DNA of 64,000 nucleotides, taken from Leptasterias polaris (taxonomy: Eukaryota; Echinodermata; Asteroidea; Forcipulatida; Asteriidae). The notes beneath the pieces were generated by a model that worked only from the letters and a program-made list of their open reading frames with translations, did not search any database and was not told the origin of the DNA. Within the stretch, counting starts at the first letter, position 1, and each line of letters opens with the position of its first letter. A program made the position numbers and the translations under genes. This document shows positions 45,488-55,859 of this stretch, piece after piece. The stretch spans positions 744,001-808,000 of the forward strand of contig JAZGTN010000002.1 of NCBI GenBank assembly GCA_037783415.1, read 5' to 3'.

Positions 45488-46175
45488 CTACGGGGGGAAA
45501 TGAACACACTAAGTAAAGTACAAAGCTATCAAAATACCCAATGCCTTCAAAAACGAACGTAAACGAACTAAAATATGGTGAAATTGAAGTCTGCCAATTT
45601 CCCCTTTGTAAAGCTTCTAGTTGGACACACTGGCTGATTCGAAAATTGCTGCGGACAGCATGGTAGTAACTCTTTATTGAACATTTCTGCTCAGTAATGC
45701 TCAATAATTAAGATTACGGAGAGAGTCACATTGTTGACTTCAAAATTATTTCATGCCACCACAGTGCAGGGATACCATTCTTCAAAATGTTCCATTTTTT
45801 CTGCTGTGTATTTTGCTAATTCACTTTAAGGTATTATTAATGGTGCAGTGAATTCCCACAGTTTGTCTTATGTCTGAATATTTTCTCAAATAGCACTTTT
45901 CTGTCGGGCACTCCACTCCCTATATAGGGTAAGCATACCTGCCCATAGGCTACCTCAATTCTCTACCATCTTCCACTCTTACTCCACTCGGGATCCAACA
46001 AGCTTGGACTTGGACACATCGGTGTGCACTTTATATGCCTGGCCTAATTTCAAGCAATTTTCAGTATTTTTGATCGCTTGAGGGAGTGTGTCAACCACAT
46101 TTTGCGTGATTCTACAAAGGTGAAACGAGCTGTTTTTTACATTGTTGCTATTCAGTATTATTAGATTGGCCACTA
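44050..46175. repeat. Segmental duplication block, copy 2
   Basis: Collinear partner of 33945-35640, in the same orientation, about 10 kb away. It is longer mainly because of a TTAA-type MITE at 44361-44733. Homology stops near 46175, before any ectodomain exon. Confidence 0.9.
44361..44733. mobile_element. MITE, TTAA-type family 2, with an empty-site partner
   Basis: The ends are TTAA-AGGCACTGAACATGTT and the inverted AACGTGTTCAGTGCCT-TTAA. The paralogous intron at 34221-34240 lacks it and reads 'taacttaaaggtgctatg', so TTAA is present once there and twice here. Related copies lie at 48566, 49370, 61027 and 62569. Confidence 0.93.
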
Positions 46176-48270
46176 ATGCATTAATGTGTGGGTTCCCTTA
46201 TACTTCGTAAACTTACACGGTCCACCATTTTGTAGAACCAAGTTGTTTACTCCAAAATGGCGGACCGGGTTAGTTCGCAAAGCAAAAAGAAAGCCACACA
46301 ATTTCGAAACATATTCATATGATTGGATGATTATATTCTACTTTTAAAACATCTTTCCAACGATATTCATTTTTATAACAAACGCTTTTTATAGCCCAAA
46401 TCGCCCAATCCAAGACAACGTAAGACGAGGGCATAAAAGGTCAGTGCGTCAGACTAACGCTGTCATTAAGGATGAGTCGGTGAGTGAGTTGGAACGTTCA
46501 TACACCTGGAATATTACTTTGAGGGAATGACAATATTTCGACTGAACGAATATTTTGAGGGAACGAAATGCTATTACGAGAACAAACTTTTATTACGAGA
46601 AACGAAATACTATAGCGAAGGAACAAAATATTATCACGAGAGGACATGTTCCGACGGAACAACATACATTATTTGCATGTAAGTCCAGTGCCTGTTCGTA
46701 CGCGCCTGCGAGTTTCCGTTGTATGACCTCAGCGATGGTGGCCTATCTGGGGGGGGGGGGGGGGGGGGGGGTCTATCACAACTGTAGAAAGAAACATACT
46801 ATGGAGATCACAAGCAAATCAAAATTTTCTAGACCTAGTCAAAATAACATTATTTAATTTTATTTTCCCACTAGACGGTTTAAATCGTTTCCTCGGAGCA
46901 GCAGCACTAGCAGGGCTTTCCTCCGACTAAGCCGTCAGCCAGCGATGCAGTCAACCAGCTACGTCATCACAGACCTCTCCTGGTTCTACAAACGTTTTCC
47001 TGTGCGATCCACCGGTGATGGCAAGGTGGGTCAGCTTCGATTTCGATCGTTCTGACCGGGGTTCTCTACCGAAGCGATCTTGCAGCTGAGTATACATGTG
47101 AGTGTAACCCTAAAACAACCACAGTTGAGTGAGTTCTAAAGTTCTTATTTGCATAAAAACAAATAATGGGTGACAACCAATACCAAAATAATAATCTCTT
47201 CTTAAATGAAAAACGTGCCGGTTTCGAGAACATATTTGGATTAGCAGTCCACTGCATTTTCATGGAGACAAACATGACGCATAGGTCGAAACGTCGAGAC
47301 TATCTTAATACTGTCTCTTTCAAACTTCAGATACTGCTTACAACCGTAAACACATTTAGTTACGTTAAAGGTAAGGTCATTGATTGGTCACTGATTTATA
47401 TAGGCACACAAATTATATTTCATGCTTTTATCACAAAATGCACAATTTACCACAAAGGGGTACTACCAGTTTTTGGTTTATTTAATTATAACTCATCTGA
47501 TCTGATTTTGAAAAAATAAAATTCCTGATTTTTGTGAAGATTTGATGGTTGTTTTCATGAAGAGAAAAAGACGGTTGGAAAAAAATGGCATAATTTGGTA
47601 AAAAAAACGGTATAATACCCCTTTAAGTTGCCTTTAATCTTGGTTAAATTATTGGACAATCATTTCAGAAGGTATACTGAATGTTTTTACTGTCTATTAC
47701 TGACATCAGTAAAATCAAGTGTTGATGTACTAGAAAATATGATCGTTTTTGCGGCCATTTTGTAAAATGGCCGCCATGGTCGTCAGTGACGTAATCTGCG
47801 GTGGCCCAATATCCAGATTTGTTTGTGATACTATTCTCTATGTCTGTGCCAAATTTCATGCTTTTATCACAAAATGCACAATTGGTTAGCTATGCCGCCT
47901 TACTAATAAAGAAAGGTATGCCTACAAGAAACGTCACTTACCCATCTCTGCCCTCCTTGGTGAGAAGAAGCAATAACAGCTATCTTGCTCAAATACATGT
48001 TGGCGGAATTTGAACCAACGCTCTGGTGATTTAATCCAGCATTACTTGGAGTCCGGTGCACTAGACCGCTCAGCCGGCCAACGAAGTCACCTATTTTGGG
48101 CAAGAAAATGAACCAATGTATTTGATAGGCAGGGCTTAAGGCTTTGGTGGGCAGTTTGCTCTATTGTTTTAGTCAAACAGGGCAAAGTGGGTGCAGTTTG
48201 TAGTGGAATAACGTCACGATTCCCCAAAAGGATTAAAACATGACATTGCATTTCCTCTATTTAAAAACAG
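46176..48270. other. Repeat-rich intergenic region
   Basis: It holds a hairpin at 46219-46268 ('gtccaccattttg' and 'caaaatggcggac') and a G23 tract at 46749-46771. 47365-47626 is a segment flanked by TTAAAGG and CCTTTAA, and part of it ('tttcatgcttttatcacaaa') is repeated near 47856. An open frame at 46878-47056 (+) is unassigned. Confidence 0.5.
48001..48088 (-). repeat. tRNA-Leu/Ser-like SINE head or tRNA pseudogene
   Basis: The minus strand reads 'ggccggctgagcggtctagt' (A-box region), then a long variable region, then the B box 'ggttcaaattcc'. The acceptor stem does not pair well and the B box deviates from GGTTCGANTCC, so a working tRNA is unlikely. Confidence 0.6.
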
Positions 48271-48539
48271 TGCCTCACACACCACCCAAACTGCGGTCTG
48301 CGTCCTTCGCCGTTCTACACAAAGGTTACAAGATGGTAAACCCCGGCCCTCTATAATCGTCTGATTCAGCACGGCACCTCACTCAATGTGCAGGATACTG
48401 CATGGAACACTCTCGCTGTTCCTCTTTTGACTTCTCGCGAGTCAACGGACAATGCCACCTGCACAGTGTGAACGCCTCTGACGTCCAGCCGGTTGCAGAT
48501 GCAGAGTTCTTTATTTATGAAATATTGCCTTTGATATAA
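48271..48539 (+). pseudogene. Orphan PAN/Apple domain, frameshifted
   Basis: After an acceptor-like 'tatttaaaaacag', one frame reads SFAVLHKGYKMVNPGPL and stops. A second frame, from about 48354, reads ARHLTQCAGYCMEHSRCSSFDF, GQCHLH and ADAEFFIYEI and stops at 48537-48539. Together these give a PAN/Apple-type module (C-x3-C-x5-C plus a later C, with SF after the third). Such domains bind proteins or carbohydrates and often pair with EGF or fibrinogen domains in echinoderm genes. One frameshift near 48350 and no neighbouring exons suggest a stranded exon or pseudogene. Confidence 0.6.
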
Positions 48540-48565
48540 TTTTGCCCGTCGGTTATGGGTTAATT

Positions 48566-48905
48566 TTAAAGGTAGTGTATCCTTTTGTAATAGTCAAAGA
48601 ACCAGTATCCTCCCTTGATGTATCCCATGAAATAACAAACCTGTGAACATTTCGGCTCAATTGGTAATCGAAGTTGGAAGAAAATAATGAAAGAAAAACC
48701 TTTGATGTTTGTGCTTTCAGATGCCAGAAAAAGACTTCATGCCCGAAGTGTTTGTTAGATTCAAATTGTTGGGTGAAACTGCATTACTTCAAAGGGGTCG
48801 TTCTTCATCATGTTTAAAAAATAATTTAACAGCTCTTCGTGCTCTTTACCAAGTAAGTTTTTGTGGTCATTAACTTGTGGAGTAATTGCCATTAATCATT
48901 TTTTT
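48566..48905. mobile_element. MITE, TTAA-type family 2, decayed
   Basis: It starts TTAAAGGTAGTGTATCC. Blocks 'ataacaaacctgtgaacatt', 'ctttcagatgc' and 'ctttaccaagtaagttttt' match 44361-44733. The right end is lost. Confidence 0.75.
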
Positions 48906-49369
48906 ATTTTTCGCTTTTCATTATAGCACGTTGTTTGTTGTTATCGTTCACACAATGTTTATACCAGTGTCACCTTTTTTTACAAAAAGAGTCATCTTGT
49001 GAACTCCAAGGTTTTTCCAGGCAGGCAAAAGATGCTACACCGTTTTTAATACGATATTCAACATGCAAGATCTAGTTTCAACATAAAATAAATTCTTGAT
49101 TACCCCCCCCCAAAAAAAACCCCCAAAACAAAACAAAACAAAAAAAAAAACTACGAAGAACAATACATAACAAGTTTTTGAGATATATGTCAACTTTGTA
49201 CATAAATTATTATCACATTCGTGAAAAAAAAAAAAAACTTGTGGCGCAATTTTACAATTCAAGAACTGTACAACAATATGTAAAATTATGAAGTTTGTTT
49301 TATGTGTGCCGCTACAGTAATATATAAAATTATAATAGCAGCTGATTTTTAGAAGTCTTTCTTAGATTA

Positions 49370-49535
49370 AAATTTGTGGGTGAAAATTACCTTTCTCTGA
49401 TCGAAACTGCATTACTTCAAAGGGGTCGTTCTTCATCATGTTTTATAATAATTTAACAGCTCTTCGTGCTCTTTACTAAGTAAGTTTATGTAGTCATTAA
49501 CTTGTGGAGTAATTGAATTTAATCACTTTTACAAC
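49370..49535. mobile_element. Fragment of TTAA family 2 MITE
   Basis: 'gcattacttcaaaggggtcg' and 'acagctcttcgtgctcttta' repeat the right half of 48566-48905, and the following 250 bp also matches 48935-49180. The pair is therefore a local duplication of MITE plus flank. Confidence 0.7.
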
Positions 49536-50207
49536 TTTCGCTTTTCATTATAACACGTTGATTGCTGTTTTAGTTCGCACAATGATTATTATACCAGTTT
49601 CACCTTTTTTACAAAAAGAATCACTTTGTGCACTCCAGAGCATTTCCAGGCAGGCAAGAGATGCTACACTGTTTTTAAAACAAAAACATAACAAGTTTTT
49701 GAGATAATATGTCAACTTTCTACATATCACATTGTTACAAAAAAAACCTTGTGGCACAATTTGAAAATATAAGTATTGTAAAACAATATTCAAAATTATT
49801 ATAAAAGCTTAAGTTTTGGTATGTGTATTTATTATATTAGCAGCTGATTTTTAGAAGTGCCGCTTTTCTTATTGGCAATAGTTAAACGTTTGCTGCATGT
49901 CATCATAAAATAATAAGACATTATGTTTTCCTACACTGGGTTTTGTATAATGCGTAGGGCCCAAAAGCATATTCAGTAGCAAAAAGTGACTGGTATCCTG
50001 CTCATTTATGCTGAGCAGAAAAGTGATAAAGGACTATTTCTGTTACCATACCTTTAAGCCAAATGCATGGCTGCGTTTATGGTAGATTATGAGCCTATAC
50101 GGAAGGAGCCATTGAATAGGCATATCATAATTTCTTTGGTATAAGTGTCCGCTTGGGCTGCAGACAATCCTGCGAGAAGCGAATATTTAGTGATTTGCTC
50201 CGTGGAA

Positions 50208-50610
50208 CGAGGTGGCTCACGCGGTAGGCGCATTATGTAATTAGTGAAATTGACACATGAAACAGCCACAGGGTGAAAACAAGCAGTAACAAGGTCACCT
50301 AGATATACCCTGAGGGTATTTCTGGTCAGGATTGTAAACAAACAGCTCTGGTTTCCATCCACAGACATATGACAGACAGCGTGTGTGCATGCAATAGCGG
50401 AACCGAGGTACGAGGTGGCTCACGCGGTAGGCGCATTATGTAATTAGTGAAATTGACACATGAAACGGCCACAGGGTGAAAACAAGCAGTAACCAGGTCA
50501 CCTAGATATACCCTGAGGGTATTTCTGGTCAGGATTGTAAACAAACAGCTCTGGTTTCCATTCACAGACATATGACAGACAGCGTGTGTGCATATATGCA
50601 ATGGCGGAAA
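50208..50610. repeat. 203-bp tandem duplication
   Basis: Two nearly identical units start 'gaggtggctcacgcggtagg' (50209 and 50412) and run to 'gacagacagcgtgtgtgcat'. Differences are few, so the duplication is recent. No gene content is visible. Confidence 0.92.
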
Positions 50611-51028
50611 TTGTTGTACACAAGGGAATTGGCGCCTTGGCACAGACCCACTTTGTGACAGCTGGCCTACCCGGTGAACGACCTCTAGGGCAAAATCGGT
50701 TCAGCCACTTTGTTAAGGGGTGTCCAGGGTTGGATGAAAATTAAGTTCAGCGAAAAAAAAATTTAAAAAGTGTTTTAATTAACAAAATTAGAAAAATTGT
50801 TCTACCGCTTGAGACCATCCGCTGACGGCAGGGTTAAAGTTTATGTCTGTGATGGTGATAATTTAACTATGGAATCTCATAATTATACGATACCGACCCC
50901 TTTGTCATTCTGTTTACTTTAATTCATTGAAGAATTTGAGAAATATAATTAGCTGTTGTGTTCTTGGTTTAAAAAAATTAGCTTAAATAATAAATCACTT
51001 TTTAAAATGTAAAAAAAAAAAAAATGGA

Positions 51029-51142
51029 TTAGGGTTAGGGTTAGGGTTAGGGTTAGGGTTAGGGTTAGGGTTAGGGCTAGGGTTAAGGCAAGGGTTAGGG
51101 CTAGGGTTAGGGTTAGGGTTAGGGTTAGGGTTAGGGTTAGGG
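51029..51142 (+). repeat. Interstitial telomere-type array (TTAGGG)n
   Basis: 114 bp, about 19 units of TTAGGG with a few variants (CTAGGG, TTAAGG, AAGGG). It follows an A14 tract and abuts a LINE fragment at 51143. Confidence 0.95.
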
Positions 51143-51440
51143 CAGAGAAGAGAGCGTGGATAATAAAAACATTCAAAATCCTGAATGGATTTGAAAGAAC
51201 AGAAGCCAGCTCTTTCTTATCAAGAGCCAATTCACTCACAAGATATTCAAACCAAGACTTGATAAATCACTAAAATGCTGAATTCGGGCTTTTTGCTCAA
51301 TGCGAGCTGTCATAATATGGAATGACCCAGACACATGTTGCTATCAAGCAAAACGTTTTAACTCCTTCAAAAACGAGCCGGTCAGAGGTTGGAGAGATAT
51401 TTCGGTTACCTAAAGGCATAGCCTACCACTTTTGCCATAA
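51143..51440 (+). pseudogene. LINE reverse transcriptase C-terminal remnant
   Basis: Frames with shifts read [21 protein letters not shown] and LSRANSLTRYSNQDL, then VIIWNDPDT and KRFNSFKNEPV. These resemble the last segment of CR1/RTE-like reverse transcriptases (yKilnGfe, FF, TR, WN.LP, FKn.L). Stops and shifts show it is dead. Confidence 0.6.
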
Positions 51441-51736
51441 AATAGTAATCGTAAAGTGTAAGCAGTAAGGGCGATGTCACACCAGTTTTTCAGGCAACTT
51501 GGAGGCAACCAACTGCACTGTGCACAAGGAACACTTCAGCAACAAAAGATACATTCTTCTAGCTGTAACTTACTATCCCCAAGAAAATAATGAGACAACT
51601 CAAATGTGAATGAATTTTCTTTCTGGAGACTTACTGGAACTGATGATTGGCTGGAGCTTACGTGCTTGCCAATAATCGCGTAACGCAATCCACGGTATTT
51701 AGTTAGTGTAAAAATCTACGCGTATCAGCTGCGATG

Positions 51737-51985
51737 TAGACTTGGTTCAAGTCGGGTTTCGTGCTAACCGAGTCAACGGTACATGCAAGCTCTGATGAGC
51801 TTTTTTAATATGCGCCCTCTAGTGCCAATTAATTGCCAATCTAGACAGTTGGATCGAGAGCAGAGTTGATTGGCACTTTTTTGTCGACTGATAGCGCACA
51901 ACAAAGAATGCTGAAATAAAGCTGCGTGCGATGGATGCAGTGGATTAATCAAAAGTCGACGAAAGTTCAACTTGGGTCAAGTCTA
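51737..51985. mobile_element. hAT-like short element with target duplication
   Basis: The ends are TAGACTTGGTTCAAGTC and the inverted AACTTGGGTCAAGTCTA. GCTGCGATG is repeated directly outside both ends (51728-51736 and 51986-51994). Family of 35906-36742. Confidence 0.88.
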
Positions 51986-52130
51986 GCTGCGATGTGTCCC
52001 AAGCGTCCTATATTTATCAATATAGCACTCCTATATTAAATTGTTGAGTGTTTGAACAGTGTACACGGCATATGACACATGACGCGTGTTCCACAAATCA
52101 AAAGACGATGATCTTTAATTGGTATTAAAA

Positions 52131-52462
52131 TAAAGGGTGTGTACAATATTGGTAAGATCGAAAATATAAATGTTCACAGATTTGCACATAACTTACATGG
52201 TATAAAGATGGTCATGCTGGAAAAATTCCCTTGAAATAGTTTTGCTTGAAATGCCATAGTTTTTAGTAAAATAATAGTCTTTATCCTGCAGGATAAAATC
52301 CAATGCTTGAAAAAATATAATGGGGCTTTCTACTGTTTTCCCATGACTCCAAAGACCGATTGAGCTTAAACTTTCACAGGTTTGTTGTTCATGTATATGT
52401 TAGGTCACATCAACTGTGGACAAAGGTCTTTGGCAATTACCAACAATGTACACACCCTTTAA
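52131..52462. mobile_element. MITE, TTAA-type family 1 (copy D)
   Basis: The ends are AAAGGGTGTGTACAATATTG and the inverted ACAATGTACACACCCTTTAA. The orientation is opposite to copy B. It contains 'tttatcctgcaggataaaat', a local palindrome shared with other copies. Confidence 0.9.
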
Positions 52463-53210
52463 CAAACCTGTAAACAACTTCTTTACACTAGAGAGTTTGA
52501 TATTCAAGCTCTTCCTGAATGCTGTCAGACCACAATGTACGGATCGCTTTTGATGGGGCATTGATTAAAAAAAAAAAAAAAAAAAGGGAAAACAAATCTT
52601 TGTTCGTACTAAGTTCTGTATCCATGGATTCATGTGCATGCTTTTCCCCCCGACTGGCTTCGACATTTGAAAATCGAAATTTGGGGGCGGTTTGGGGTGT
52701 AAAATCATTCCATTTATCTCAATTATAGTATCAATAAATTGTTAACTTTTATTTTCATGTTTTGGTAACCCCAAGCTAGATTGGTAATAGAATGTGAAAC
52801 TTTTGTTCGGAAGGGAGGATATACAAACTAGTTTTAAATGACCAAAAGTGCCCCCCCCCCCAAAAAAAGGGGGACAAAAATTTCGAACCCCCTATTACCC
52901 CACCCTCCTTTAATTGTTACCTTACAGGCCTGTGAGATCTCCGCTTTAAAGCGGATATCCGCTTTTTCCTTGACCGAGCCTATTTTTTATTTCCTTTATT
53001 TTTTATTTTTTTTTATTTTTACTTTTTGGCCTTATATATGCTTGGCAACAATTATGTACAACTACAATAATGTGAAATAGGCCTAGTTACTGGATCAATG
53101 GGGTGCCCTAATTCGACCAGCGTAAATGTGTGACGCGCGCTCACTTGACGTTCCACGATCAATCTTACATCAGCGTGTTTCATCTCTTTTTTAAGGGTCC
53201 ACTCACAGCC

Positions 53211-53567
53211 TAGCCTTTTGTCAAGGCCTTCGTGGCTTGAACAGCTTTGTAGAGCCGCGATCCGAAGCGACTGAAATGGGAGACCACGCACGCGAGTGGC
53301 GAAGCCACGAGGGCCTTTTCCAACTTGTTTGCGGTTTCTTATGCGTTTCTTTATAATCTCGACTTTTGCTACCGTTTCGGGTAGCAAAAGTCCAAACCAA
53401 TCAGAAGTGCATAACGCACGCACGTTTCATACTTCATGAATAATTCATTAAAATACCACAAACAAGTTGGAAAAGTTCGCCACTCGGCTCGCGCGCGTGG
53501 TCTCTCGTTCCAGTCGCTCCACTGTTTACAAAGCTGTCCAAGCCACGATGGCCTTTACAAAAGGCTA
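53211..53567. mobile_element. Long-arm MITE with 9-bp target duplication
   Basis: Arms of about 115 bp start TAGCCTTTTGTCAAGGCC and end GGCCTTTACAAAAGGCTA. CTCACAGCC flanks both sides (53202-53210 and 53568-53576). Inner blocks 'gagaccacgcacgcgagtgg' and 'cggctcgcgcgcgtggtctc' continue the inverted repeat. The TAG...CTA ends with an 8-9-bp duplication suit hAT; the long arms would also suit a Mutator-like element. Confidence 0.85.
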
Positions 53568-53985
53568 CTCACAGCCCTGCTTATATAGTATCGCCGCTGG
53601 GTTCGTTGTCGTTATTCTGCGGTCAATAACCATTGGGAGGATTAAGGGATACAAGCTACAGTTTTAATTGGTCAAAAGTGCCCCCCCCCCTCCCCTCATA
53701 AATAACGGTGCGTCCCTAGACCCCTTAAATTTCGACCTAGTTTCGTCGTTAACCGTTCGGAGGATCAAGCAATAAAAACAACTTCAACCAAGTAGATAAG
53801 CCATCTCATCTTATCTTTACTGTCAAACTTAATAAGAAACATCCGTAATGTGTTTAATGGCGATAGCTAGAGATGTCCAGGAGAGACTCAGTCAGCTATT
53901 GTTTATTACTGGTTCATCAACGTACGATAGTTAACATTAATCTACAACAGTTAATAATACTAATATTTAAAATTATATAAACTTC

Positions 53986-54290
53986 TTAAAGGGTGTGCAT
54001 AACATTGGTAAGAGTAGAAATATAACTGATCACAGATTTACACACAATGTACATAATACAAAGATGGCCATGGTGGGAAACTCACTTTGAAATATTTTTG
54101 CTTGAAATAGTTTTTGAGAAATGAATAAAACAATTGGTTTTGATCTTGCAAGTTTAAAAACAATGAAAACATTTGATGTTTCAATTTTTCTCCTGACGTG
54201 ACTCCAATGACTGATTGAGTTTAAACTTTCACAGATTTGTTATTTCATTTATACGTATGGTCACATCAAGTGAACTACCATGTCTCCATT
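53986..54290. mobile_element. MITE, TTAA-type family 1 (copy E), right end lost
   Basis: It starts TTAAAGGGTGTGCATAACAT. Internal blocks 'cacagatttacacacaatgt' and 'aaactttcacagatttgtta' match the family. The far end decays near 'catcaagtgaac'. Confidence 0.8.
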
Positions 54291-54596
54291 AGTTTATATA
54301 AACAAAAATGAATATTAACATTATTTTAAATCAGTTTAAGCTACAATTTCATTTAATAAAGTACTGTACAATTTGAAGAACATTGATATATGATATATTT
54401 AAAAACCAAGTACATAAGAAAACTGCACACGATTTGATCATAGATTTCTGCCATGTGGCAATAATTCAAGAAATGCTTTTGGCACAACAGGTTATTTTGA
54501 AGGATAGAAGACAAAATGCATGTTTGAAAACAAATATGTCATTGTGTTCTTATCACTGCGTGGGTTGAATTGTGGATGTGCAAAGGTTAGTTATTA

Positions 54597-55141
54597 ATAG
54601 AGCTTAATGCACATGACGCCATTTCAGTAGGGCGCCCTCAGCTAGAGGTCAATAAACAAGATAGCTCATTGACGGAGTCATGTAATAATAATAATAATAA
54701 TATCGAAGTCTTATATAGCGCACGTATCTACCAAACAAGGTACTCAAGGCGCTGAGTATATACATACTTTCAGAAAGATAGGTTATTGCAGTGATGAAAA
54801 TCTGAGACCCAATTATTTAGCACCTTATAAGGGTTTACAAGGTGCTACGGCGCATTAAGCAGCCACAACCAGGAACACCGGGGCGAACCCCTTCTCTTTT
54901 CGATAAGTGCACTGGGTTCTTTTACGTGCATTCACAACGCACGGGACCAACGGCTTTACGTCCCATCCGAAGGACGAAGCATGTGGTTAAGTGTCTTGCT
55001 TAAGGACACAAATGTCACGACTGGGATTCGAACCCACACTCTGCTGTGACACATGCGTGGGTGCATAATTATCGTGGGTGCATAATTATCAACTGTTTCA
55101 TCACGGTTTTACCTCTAAAGATGACATCAATGCATAAGGTC
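54597..55141. mobile_element. MITE (CRE-like ends) split by a SINE
   Basis: 'gcttaatgcacatgacgcca' and the inverted 'gatgacatcaatgcataagg' are the ends of the family at 19178-19346. The two halves are separated by a SINE at 54683-55052. The shared inner blocks 'gtagggcgccct' and 'ggttttacctct' confirm the match. Confidence 0.82.
54683..55052 (-). mobile_element. Full-length tRNA-derived SINE
   Basis: On the minus strand the B box reads GGTTCGAATCCCAG, followed by 'tgtccttaagcaagacactt', 'ccttcggatgggacgtaaag', 'aaaagaacccagtgcactta', 'gcttaatgcgcc', 'ggtctcaga' and a tail 'gcgccttgagtacc' plus 'tacgtgcgctatataagac', ending (ATT)n. The A box is weak. A 5' scrap occurs at 63145 and a 3' scrap at 13178. 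Confidence 0.88.
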
Positions 55142-55356
55142 CATAAACATTGTGAGTGAAGTTGTTGGGGTTAGGGTTTAGACTTAGAATTAGTGTTATT
55201 AGATTATGGTGGTGTGACTGTGGTGAGGGTTCGCATTGCAACGGATTTTACTCGAGCATATATTGTAAAACATGCATTCTTTCTATTTTGAGTTTTTAAG
55301 TTTCCTGAACATCTATACATTTATCTTAGCACAGCTGTACCAAGTTGTACTTAAAT

Positions 55357-55512
55357 CCACTGAGTCCATCAAAATCCAAATGGTACTGCAATTTGAATGT
55401 GATGAATTTGATTTTCTACAAACCAGCAATGCTTGGCATCAAACCAGGTGTACTAATTGTATGCAGTCAACTGATGTAAATGCCAAGTTTTGGATTTTGA
55501 TGGAGTCATGGA
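55357..55512. repeat. Imperfect inverted repeat, possible MITE
   Basis: 'gagtccatcaaaatccaaa' near 55362 and 'tttggattttgatggagtca' near 55489 are inverted across about 110 bp. Confidence 0.6.
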
Positions 55513-55564
55513 ACTGATTAAACTACTTAAAGCCTATAAATATGGAGTCAACACTAATCTAAGA

Positions 55565-55715
55565 GCCTTTTCCAAACCTCATCTTGGGCTCTGAGGCTAC
55601 GGCTTGCCGTGGGCTCTATTATAAGTTTTGGAGCAGCGTGCATTTTGCCTGGTGCATGGTTCGAACATCAAACGGAGCCAGAAGCCGGAGCCCAAGCCCG
55701 AGGTTTGGAAAAGGC
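55565..55715. mobile_element. 151-bp inverted-repeat MITE
   Basis: The ends are 'gccttttccaaacctc' and 'gaggtttggaaaaggc', with 'cttgggctc' and 'gagcccaag' next to them. No target duplication was identified. Confidence 0.75.
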
Positions 55716-55859
55716 CCAAGGGTGGTCTCAGTTTCCTTAAGTGTCATCAGACAGTCAGTAGGGCGCCATTTTGGTCCAGCTAAGCTCATTTGAAAAGTTG
55801 ACCTTGTTGAAAATCCTCTGGCTAGACTTGACGCAGTCCTCCTTCATTGTTGTAAAGTC

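Noticed and set aside
50949..51239. Protein with Leu-Thr repeats on the minus strand
   Set aside because: It is the translation of the telomere-type array.
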